A DNA stretch of 47,913 nucleotides from positions 1 through 47,913 of the forward strand of contig MFGV01000021.1 of the NCBI GenBank assembly GCA_001778375.1, in the 5' to 3' direction. The position numbers and the translations under genes are program-made. Origin of the DNA: Candidatus Firestonebacteria bacterium RIFOXYD2_FULL_39_29. Its GTDB lineage: Bacteria > Oederibacteriota > D2-FULL-39-29. Below are positions 9,129-15,238 of this stretch, one piece after another; positions within the stretch are counted from its first letter, which is position 1; the number at the start of each line of letters is the position of its first letter. A model generated the notes under the pieces. It had not been told where the DNA came from, made no database searches, and saw nothing but the letters and a program-made list of their open reading frames with translations.

Positions 9129-9165
9129 TTATAGACCTTTACAGACATTATGGACTTTTATGGAC
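9129..9165 (+). repeat. Four helically phased TTAYRGAC repeats in the FGGY kinase leader
   Basis: TTATAGAC (9129), TTACAGAC (9139), TTATGGAC (9148) and TTATGGAC (9158) recur every 9 to 10 bases. They lie between the promoter and the coding start. Function unknown. Confidence 0.6.
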
Positions 9166-9174
9166 AAATGTTTT

Positions 9175-9204
9175 ACGTGAGCAACGTGATAACGTGTAAC
9201 GTTT
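9175..9204 (+). repeat. Quasi-tandem ACGTG repeats upstream of the FGGY kinase
   Basis: ACGTG at 9175, 9184 and 9192, then ACGTT at 9199, spaced seven to nine bases. The same word family recurs at 23096-23125 upstream of another gene, including the shared CGTGAGCAA. Confidence 0.5.
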
Positions 9205-9229
9205 TAACAATATAGTTAAGGAGTTATCT

Positions 9230-10738
9230 ATGTATTTACTCGGTCTTGACATCGGTACTACAAACTGGAAAGCTAACCTTTACGACTTAAAGGGTCGGCT
9301 TATTATCTCTGTCAGTCATCCTGCGCCTGTAAAAAAGGATAAGAGTGGTAATAGTTATTACGATGCCAATCAAATGTGGAAGATATTTTGTGTTTTGATC
9401 CGTCAGGCCGTAATAAAGGTTAAAAACCCTGAACTGATAAAAGCAATTTCCTTTGCTTCCATGGCAGAGGCGGGATGTTTAGCGGATGAAAACGGATTGC
9501 CTTTAACTCATATTATTCCCTGGTTTGATAAACGTACAATACCTATGATGAAAAAGATATTGAGAAAAATTTCAAAAAAAGAAATCTTTGGGATTACAGG
9601 GGTAAATCTTACTCATATTTTTTCAATATGCAAGATCATCTGGTTTAAGGAACATGAGAGAATTGCCTTTAAAAAAGCGGCAAAGTGGGTTTGTGTTCCG
9701 GACTACCTTATTAAAAGAATATCAGGCGAGTGGGCAACGGATTATTCAATTGCTTCAAGAACAGCGTTATTTGATATTAAGAATAAAAAATGGTCAAAAA
9801 AGATGCTTGATTTTGCGGGTATTAAAGAAAGCTTTTTACCCAAAGCGTTTCCTTCAGGGACTTTTGTTGGAAATGTCACAGAGAAAGCCTCGAAAGAATG
9901 CGGGCTTTCTATCAATACAAAGGTTGTCCTTGGCGGGCATGATCATGTTTGCGGCAGTCTGGGCGCGGGACTTTTCTCGGAAGGGAAAGCGCTTGATTCT
10001 ATGGGGACTGCGGAAAGTATATGTGTCCCTCTGGAAAATATTGACAATCTGAATAAATATTTTAATTCAGGTTTTTCTTTTGGATGCTATACGTTCGGCA
10101 GTATGTATTATGCTATGGCAGGGTTATATTACTCCGGTGGAATTATTGAATGGCTTATGCGTGAATATTATGAAACAGATCAAAAGAAGAGTAAAATATA
10201 TAAAACGATGATTAAAGACGCGAAAGGATCAAAACCCGGGTCAAACGGTCTTTATGTGTTGCCGCATTGGCTTGGGATAGGTGCTCCGTATGGACTGCGC
10301 GAGGCGAAAGGCATGATAATAGGATTCCATCCGGATACGACAAAAGGAGACCTTATAAATGCGGCTTATGAAGGACTTGCTTATGAATACAGACTTCTGA
10401 TTGAAACTGCCGAAAAAACAGTCGGCTTCAAAGCGAAGGAAATAATCGTAATAGGCGGTGGTGCCAAAAATAAACTCTGGCTTAAAAGAAAAGCAGACAT
10501 TTTAGGAAGAACTTTAACAGTGCCGGAGGTATCCGAGTCTGTATGTTTCGGTGCCGCCTTACTTGCAGGATTAGGCTCAAACACAATAAAAGATCCGGTA
10601 AGTTTTGTAAATCGTAATAAAAAAGAACTCATAAAAGCCGGAAAGAAGTTGAAGGACTTCTATAATAATGAATACCTTAACCATTATATGCGAATATACA
10701 GACAAAACCTGCCTTATTGGAAAAACAAGACTACTTGA
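9230..10738 (+). CDS. FGGY-family carbohydrate kinase
   Basis: FGGY kinases phosphorylate xylulose, gluconate, glycerol, fuculose and related sugars with ATP. The 502-residue protein has the N-terminal phosphate loop LGLDIGTTNWKANLYD (4-19), the central adenosine-side segments GGHDHVCGSLGAG and DSMGTAESI, and the C-terminal FGGY-type motif IVIGGGAKNKLWLKRKADILG followed by EVSESVCFGAALLAG. Length is typical. It is a single-gene unit behind its own promoter, with AAGGAG about eight bases before ATG 9230. Its substrate cannot be assigned; xylulose-like ketoses are the commonest for proteins of this layout, which is only a guess. The neighbours do not form a sugar pathway. Confidence 0.88.
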   Translation: MYLLGLDIGTTNWKANLYDLKGRLIISVSHPAPVKKDKSGNSYYDANQMWKIFCVLIRQAVIKVKNPELIKAISFASMAEAGCLADENGLPLTHIIPWFDKRTIPMMKKILRKISKKEIFGITGVNLTHIFSICKIIWFKEHERIAFKKAAKWVCVPDYLIKRISGEWATDYSIASRTALFDIKNKKWSKKMLDFAGIKESFLPKAFPSGTFVGNVTEKASKECGLSINTKVVLGGHDHVCGSLGAGLFSEGKALDSMGTAESICVPLENIDNLNKYFNSGFSFGCYTFGSMYYAMAGLYYSGGIIEWLMREYYETDQKKSKIYKTMIKDAKGSKPGSNGLYVLPHWLGIGAPYGLREAKGMIIGFHPDTTKGDLINAAYEGLAYEYRLLIETAEKTVGFKAKEIIVIGGGAKNKLWLKRKADILGRTLTVPEVSESVCFGAALLAGLGSNTIKDPVSFVNRNKKELIKAGKKLKDFYNNEYLNHYMRIYRQNLPYWKNKTT

Positions 10739-11075
10739 AAACCCTGTATTGTACATGTGAAATCATTCTAAACATTAGTTTAAACTAAAGTGTAAACTAA
10801 AATACATACCATAAAAACGAAGTAGAACTATTCAAATTAGAACTTCATGAAACCATTATGTTCATTGTCTAATCAGTGGAATCCAGTAGCTTTGTAATCG
10901 GTGGAATCGAACCCGAAATTCCACTAAACTTTAATATTATGCAAGCCAATAATGGTATGCTTTCTACTTCGGATTTCGGGTACATATGTAAACTTTGCAA
11001 AAATAATAAAACGGTGTTATAATGTAAGTGAAAATATTCGCAGGGATGATAAAATTAATAGTAAGGATGGTGAAA
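10739..11075. other. Intergenic region with palindrome, interleaved inverted repeats and promoter
   Basis: No gene is seen in these 337 bases. The region holds the 14-bp palindrome TTAGTTTAAACTAA (10775-10788), a direct repeat AATCRGTGGAATC (10871-10883 and 10896-10908), and inverted pairs CGAAGTAGAA/TTCTACTTCG (10818-10827 and 10962-10971), ACCCGAAAT/ATTTCGGGT (10911-10919 and 10973-10981) and GTGGAAT/ATTCCAC (10901-10907 and 10918-10924). It ends with the promoter of the next gene. Confidence 0.5.
10995..11023 (+). promoter_or_regulatory. Promoter of the TolA-like/CsgG-like protein gene
   Basis: TTGCAA (10995-11000) and a perfect TATAAT (11018-11023) are 17 bases apart. The start site would be near 11030, which rules out an upstream ATG at 11028 and supports the start at 11076. 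Confidence 0.65.
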
Positions 11076-12368
11076 ATGAAAAAAACATTATTTGTGATGT
11101 GTGTTTGGTCATTTTTGTTTGTTTCGGAAGGCGGTATTTTGGCGGAACAAAAATTGAAAGATTTGGATGTGCTATATTTAGCTGCGCAGCCGGCGGATAA
11201 GGCAGCAAAGGATGCGGCAGACAAAGCAGCAAAAGATGCTGCGGACAAAGCTGCAGCAGAAAAAGAAAAACAGGAATTTGCTGACAGGGTTGCATTAGAA
11301 GAGAAAGCAAAAAAGGAAGCGGCTGACAAGGCTGTTGCAGAAGAAAAAGCAAAGCAAGAGGCGGCTGACAAGGCTGCGGCAGAAGAAAAAGCAAAGCAAG
11401 AAGAGGCTGACAAGATTGTTGCTGAAGAGAAAGCAAAGAAAGAAACGGCTGATAAAGCTGCGGCAGAAGAAAAAGTAAAGCAAGAGGCGGCTGATAAGGC
11501 TGTTGCAGAAGAAAAAGCGAAAAAGGAAGCGGCGGATAAGACAAAAGAAAGCGGTAACAGCGGTACAACTCCTGCTATTCCCGGTTCAGGAACCACGGAT
11601 ACTGTCCCTGCTCAGCCTGCTGACAAAGATTCTAAAGACAAATTAAAAGAAAACAAGGAAAATAAAGACGAAAGCATTGAGGATAAAGTTAAAAGATGGA
11701 AAGAGGAAAAAGAAAATAAAGGGAAAGGATCAAAAGAAAAAAAGGATAAGAACGATGGGGAGAATAAAGACAAAGATAAAGAGAAAAAGGAAAAAAATGG
11801 CGAAAGCAATGATGATAAATTTAAAAAGTGGAAAAATGAAACTCTTGATGACAAACTTAAAAGATTAAGAGAGGAAAAGAAAAATAAGACCACGGTTGGA
11901 AACAAAGACAGTAAGGAAAGTAAAGAGAAAAGAGAAATAAGCGGGGTGTTGGACGTTAAGGACTTTCCCGCGTCTAAAATGGAAATAGCGGTAATGTATA
12001 TGGCAAGTGAGAATATCACTCCCAGTGTTGTCGAGATAGTCACGGAGTTGCTGAGAAATAATCTTATAAATTCCGGTAAATATAAGGTTATCGAGAAATT
12101 TGATATGGATAAGGTAATAAGAGAAAAGTACAGGGATGCCGGTTGTGCCAACCCGGAGTGTGCCATCGAAGTTGGGAAAGCGCTGAATATGCAGGAAGTG
12201 GTCGTAAGCTCAGTAAACAAAATTGGCTCAAAATACATAATTAATTCCATAATGCTCGATGTAAGCTCCGGAAATACCACCGTTACCGCCTCCGCCGAGT
12301 GTTCTTCCATAAACGATCTCTCTGAAGCCTGCAAAGAAATAGCAGGTAAATTAACTAGAGATAAATAA
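11076..12368 (+). CDS. Secreted TolA-like coiled-coil protein with C-terminal CsgG/FlgO-like domain
   Basis: Role unknown; probably a periplasmic or outer-membrane-associated envelope protein. The 430-residue product has a signal peptide (1-23, ending near ILAEQ), then Ala/Lys/Glu/Asp-rich helix (about 35-155) made of 14-residue repeats with consensus EEKAKKEAADKAVA, then a Lys/Glu/Asn/Asp-rich low-complexity segment (about 175-300), and a globular domain (302-430). That domain reads like the CsgG/FlgO/TolB-N fold: IAVMYMASENI, INSGKYKVIEKFDMDKV, then a paired-cysteine motif CANPEC (357-362) and IEVGKALNMQEVVVSSVNKIG. Proteins with such a CxxxxC helix-capping pair are frequent in Elusimicrobia and spirochaetes (recalled, not searched). 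ATG 11076 has AAGGA eight bases upstream. The coding DNA is itself repetitive (42-base units, 11280-11550), so length may vary between strains. Confidence 0.75.
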   Translation: MKKTLFVMCVWSFLFVSEGGILAEQKLKDLDVLYLAAQPADKAAKDAADKAAKDAADKAAAEKEKQEFADRVALEEKAKKEAADKAVAEEKAKQEAADKAAAEEKAKQEEADKIVAEEKAKKETADKAAAEEKVKQEAADKAVAEEKAKKEAADKTKESGNSGTTPAIPGSGTTDTVPAQPADKDSKDKLKENKENKDESIEDKVKRWKEEKENKGKGSKEKKDKNDGENKDKDKEKKEKNGESNDDKFKKWKNETLDDKLKRLREEKKNKTTVGNKDSKESKEKREISGVLDVKDFPASKMEIAVMYMASENITPSVVEIVTELLRNNLINSGKYKVIEKFDMDKVIREKYRDAGCANPECAIEVGKALNMQEVVVSSVNKIGSKYIINSIMLDVSSGNTTVTASAECSSINDLSEACKEIAGKLTRDK

Positions 12369-12420
12369 AATTAGGGACAGCGACCAATTTATTCATTTAA
12401 TTGGTCGCTGTCCCTAATTT
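12368..12420. terminator. Perfect hairpin acting as likely bidirectional terminator; REP-like palindrome
   Basis: Positions 12368-12389 and 12399-12420 form a perfect 22-bp inverted repeat with core AGGGACAGCGACCAATT and a nine-base loop. It lies between convergent genes and is flanked by A and T runs, so it can terminate in both directions. The left arm begins at the last base of the upstream stop codon, and the aroB stop codon (TAA, 12421-12419 on the minus strand) lies mostly in the right arm. The GGGACAGCGACC core resembles palindromes seen repeatedly in bacterial genomes near IS200-like transposases, which I recall but could not check. Confidence 0.8.
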
Positions 12421-13519
12421 AGTTGGTTAGGATGTTTGCAATTATATCTTCAGGAATGTTCTCAACTATTTTTACTTTTCCTATGCTTATAGGAAGCACA
12501 AATCTGTTTACACCGGAGACGAACTTCTTATCTCTTTTCATTGAGGCGAGGATTTTCTTTGGCTCTATTCCTTTGGCTGAGACGGGGAGTCCTGCCTTAC
12601 GAATAAGAGATTCTATTCGTGTTGCTTCACAAGAGCAAAGACAACCCAGTTTGACTGCCAGTTTTGCGGCTAAGACCATGCCTATACCTACGGCTTCTCC
12701 GTGGTGGAATTTCTTGTAGTTTGTGGCGGCTTCGATTGCGTGGCCGAGAGTATGACCGTAGTTCAGTATTATCCTGATATCTTTATCGTCTCTTTCGTCT
12801 GCTGAGGTGATTTTGGCTTTTATTCCCGCGCAAACAGGTATCATTTTATTAAGAGCGGTTTTGTCATAGTTTAAAAGCTTTCTCATGTTCTTTTCAAAGA
12901 AAGAAAAGAGCGAGCTGTCTTTGATCACTCCGTACTTTATTGCCTCCGCCAGACCGCATTTTAGTTCTCTTAGAGGGAGAGTATTTAATACTGCTGTATC
13001 CATGTAAACCATCTTTGGCTGCCAGAAGGCGCCTATAAGGTTTTTAGCTTCCCTGAAGTTAAAGGCTGTTTTTCCGCCGAGACCGCAGTCTACGAGACCG
13101 AGTAAGGTTGTCGGGACCTGAATATAGTTAACCCCGCGCCTGTAACTGCTTGCAACAAAGCCTCCGAGATCGCCGACTACTCCGCCGCCGAGAGTAAGTA
13201 AAATAACCTTTTTCTGCTGGTTCTTATCAAATTCATAAAGGGCATTGAGAATCTTAAGGTAGGTCTTAAAATTCTTTTGTACTTCGCCTGCAGGGATAAT
13301 GACTTTTCCTACATCGGAAAACCCGCCTTTTTTCAAGGCCGTTATAGTCTTCTTTAAATAAAATCTTGCTACATTTTTATCAGTAATTATAAAAATAGAG
13401 TTGCCGCATTTAAGTTTTTTAACCGCTTGCCCAAGATTTGAAAGTATGTTATTACCGAGGACGATGTCGTAACTCTTGTCGGTTCTTGTTTTCAGGGATA
13501 TTTTAATTATTTCAGGCAT
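12419..13519 (-). CDS. aroB: 3-dehydroquinate synthase
   Basis: AroB converts DAHP to 3-dehydroquinate in the shikimate pathway, using NAD and a divalent metal. The 366-residue protein shows the NAD-binding GGGVVGDLGGFVASSYRRG, IQVPTTLLGLVD and GGKT, and the metal ligands in AEAIKYG (Glu), GHTLGHAIE (His) and HHGEAVGIGM (His). Length is normal. The usual DSSVGGK turn is DCGLGGK here, a mild divergence. GGGG lies about ten bases before the start. The gene overlaps the upstream protease by eight bases, so the two form one minus-strand operon. Confidence 0.95.
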   Translation of the reverse strand: MPEIIKISLKTRTDKSYDIVLGNNILSNLGQAVKKLKCGNSIFIITDKNVARFYLKKTITALKKGGFSDVGKVIIPAGEVQKNFKTYLKILNALYEFDKNQQKKVILLTLGGGVVGDLGGFVASSYRRGVNYIQVPTTLLGLVDCGLGGKTAFNFREAKNLIGAFWQPKMVYMDTAVLNTLPLRELKCGLAEAIKYGVIKDSSLFSFFEKNMRKLLNYDKTALNKMIPVCAGIKAKITSADERDDKDIRIILNYGHTLGHAIEAATNYKKFHHGEAVGIGMVLAAKLAVKLGCLCSCEATRIESLIRKAGLPVSAKGIEPKKILASMKRDKKFVSGVNRFVLPISIGKVKIVENIPEDIIANILTN

Positions 13520-14753
13520 TTTTTACCCCGTTAGTTTCTGCGAAATCTTCCGCCATTTTAATCCTGTCAAGCATTGGCGGATGGGAAGCGAACCAGAAAG
13601 TCAGGAAGTCATCCGTGTAAAGATAGGACTTGTTATCTTTTGCAAGCCCTACCATGCTGGAGATAAAAACTGCTTTATTTTGAGTGGTTTTTAGTTCGAA
13701 GGTGTCGGCGGTCACTTCCATCTTCCTGCTGAAAAAGCTGTCAATAGGAGTTGTAAAGAATGTATAGACAGTCAGTATAAACATCAGAAGCGGCAATCCT
13801 GCGGCTTCTGAGATGATGAGCCCTCCTGAAAATTCAGGAAATGTTAACGCTATTAACCAGGCTATAATAAAAGAGCCAAAGAAACCGAGGGCAATTCCTT
13901 TAAGTACATGATGGTATTTCCAATGTCCGGCCTCGTGAGCTACTACGGAAGCGACCTCTTCAGGCGTATTGTTTTTCACCAGAGTATCAAATATGTAAAT
14001 TGATTTTTCAGGACCAAATCCGGTAAAAAAGGCGTTTGTATGTTTTGAATATTTTGATTCGTTGATCTGAAAAAGTTTTTTAAGTTTAATCCCTGCCTTA
14101 TCTGCAACTTCAAAAATAGGTTTGGTGTATTCACCCTGTTCGAAATTGCTCTTTTTGTAGAAAAGAGGCAGTACCAGGTACGGATAAAGAAAGGTAAGTA
14201 CCAGTTCGAAGGCTAAAAGAACAACAGGGATAAACCAGACCCAGTTTTCTCCGGATTTTCTAAAGGTCATATAAGCTGCGGAGATAATAATGATATTGAT
14301 AACTGCTCCTACAGAAAATTGCTTAATGTTGTAGATGAGCCAGTCTTTTAAGGTCAGATTGGAAAACCCGAATTTATGTTCGAGTACGTAAGAAAAGTAA
14401 TAGCTAAACGGCAAGTTTAGCAAAAACTGGATAAGTATGTAGCAAAGCGCAAAGAGCGCCGTTTGAAGGGTTAGGTAGTTGAAAGAAATTGGAGACAAAA
14501 GCCCCGATAAATAGACTGCAAAGCCGCTAAAGAAAAAAATCAGGGGGAAGAGCAAATCGATTATTTTTTTTGCCACTCCCGCACCAAAACCCCTGTCATG
14601 ATATTCCTTGCCCTTTTTAATATCTTCCTCAGTGAAGTATTTCAAGGCTAGCTTCTCTTTTTCTCCGGTCTTGCCGCCCTTTTTGTCCAGATATGTAAAT
14701 AGGATGCGAAGAAGAATATAGGCGATTGTTAAGGTGATAAATAGAATTTTCAT
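13512..14753 (-). CDS. M48-family membrane metalloprotease, Ste24/CAAX-type
   Basis: Ste24-type proteases are multi-span membrane zinc enzymes; in eukaryotes they trim CAAX proteins, in bacteria they probably act in membrane protein quality control. The 413-residue protein has about six or seven membrane helices, the zinc motif HEAGH (H273, E274, H277) in VVAHEAGHWKYHH, and the downstream Glu-bearing region DSFFSRKMEVTADTFELK, whose Glu is the third ligand. The C-terminal FWFASHPPMLDRI is the family's closing motif. A GTGAGGA sequence precedes the start. It is the first gene of the aroB unit. Full length for the family. Confidence 0.92.
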   Translation of the reverse strand: MKILFITLTIAYILLRILFTYLDKKGGKTGEKEKLALKYFTEEDIKKGKEYHDRGFGAGVAKKIIDLLFPLIFFFSGFAVYLSGLLSPISFNYLTLQTALFALCYILIQFLLNLPFSYYFSYVLEHKFGFSNLTLKDWLIYNIKQFSVGAVINIIIISAAYMTFRKSGENWVWFIPVVLLAFELVLTFLYPYLVLPLFYKKSNFEQGEYTKPIFEVADKAGIKLKKLFQINESKYSKHTNAFFTGFGPEKSIYIFDTLVKNNTPEEVASVVAHEAGHWKYHHVLKGIALGFFGSFIIAWLIALTFPEFSGGLIISEAAGLPLLMFILTVYTFFTTPIDSFFSRKMEVTADTFELKTTQNKAVFISSMVGLAKDNKSYLYTDDFLTFWFASHPPMLDRIKMAEDFAETNGVKNA

Positions 14754-14789
14754 GTTTTATCCTCACTAATTGAATTTGCTAACGTTCAC

Positions 14790-14818
14790 ATTTTACCCAT
14801 ACCCGGAAAAAAAGTCAA
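14790..14818 (-). promoter_or_regulatory. Promoter of the protease-aroB operon
   Basis: On the minus strand TTGACT (14818-14813) and TAAAAT (14795-14790) are 17 bases apart, which gives a start near 14783 and a leader of about 30 bases. Confidence 0.65.
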
Positions 14819-14903
14819 TGTTTAATAAGCTCAAACTGCTTAAAAGATAATGTGTGTGCGGCTTGATGTCTTTATTTGGAAATTCATCATCCTGAATATT
14901 TTT

Positions 14904-14975
14904 TGTAGTTGCCTCATTACGTGCCCGCCTCTGGAGGGATGAGGCCTAAAATGCTTGATAAATCAAGCAACTACA
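14904..14975. repeat. REP-like element folding as a three-way junction
   Basis: Outer arms TGTAGTTGC (14904-14912) and GCAACTACA (14967-14975) enclose two further inverted repeats: GCCTCAT/ATGAGGC (14911-14917 and 14939-14945) and GCTTGAT/ATCAAGC (14953-14959 and 14962-14968). The arms share bases, so alternative folds are possible. No coding potential. It is probably a dispersed palindromic repeat; no second copy is in the window. Confidence 0.65.
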
Positions 14976-15238
14976 GTTCTAATTTTATTCTGTTTTTTTG
15001 AGGAATTTCTGGTATTTATTTGGTTTAACCGAAAAGTCTTTTAATAATTTATATTATCGATTTGATATATATGCTTTATTAGAAAATATTTGGTATATGT
15101 AGAAAGATTCTGGTAGAATAACAGCTGAACAATAAGTACAAAGTACGAGTGCGAAGTACAATATAAGGTACGACATATATAGCACTTTTTATCGTCATTT
15201 GTAATTTGTCTTTCGTAATTTATTTTGGGGGCGTGTAT
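14976..15238 (+). other. Spacer with heptamer repeats and weak promoter upstream of the AsmA-like gene
   Basis: No gene seen. TTGGTA (15090-15095) and TAGAAT (15114-15119), 18 apart, are a weak promoter candidate. Then AAGTACA (15134), AAGTACG (15141), AAGTACA (15154) and AGGTACG (15166) form quasi-repeats with a seven-base unit. Confidence 0.4.

Noticed and set aside
11028-11075. Upstream start ATG 11028 for the TolA-like protein
   Set aside because: It lies before the transcription start predicted by TATAAT 11018-11023 and would hide the signal peptide.
11280-11550. DNA tandem repeat as a mobile or non-coding element
   Set aside because: The 42-base period matches 14-residue protein repeats in frame, so it is coding.
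10964-11596. Long antisense reading frame (210 codons) opposite the TolA-like gene
   Set aside because: It is the shadow of the 42-base coding repeats; its product is low-complexity Ala/Ser/Phe and has no ribosome site.
11612-12334. Second antisense frame (240 codons) opposite the charged linker and CsgG-like domain
   Set aside because: Same reason: mirrors lysine/glutamate codons as Leu/Ser/Phe runs; the sense frame has signal peptide, promoter and domain.
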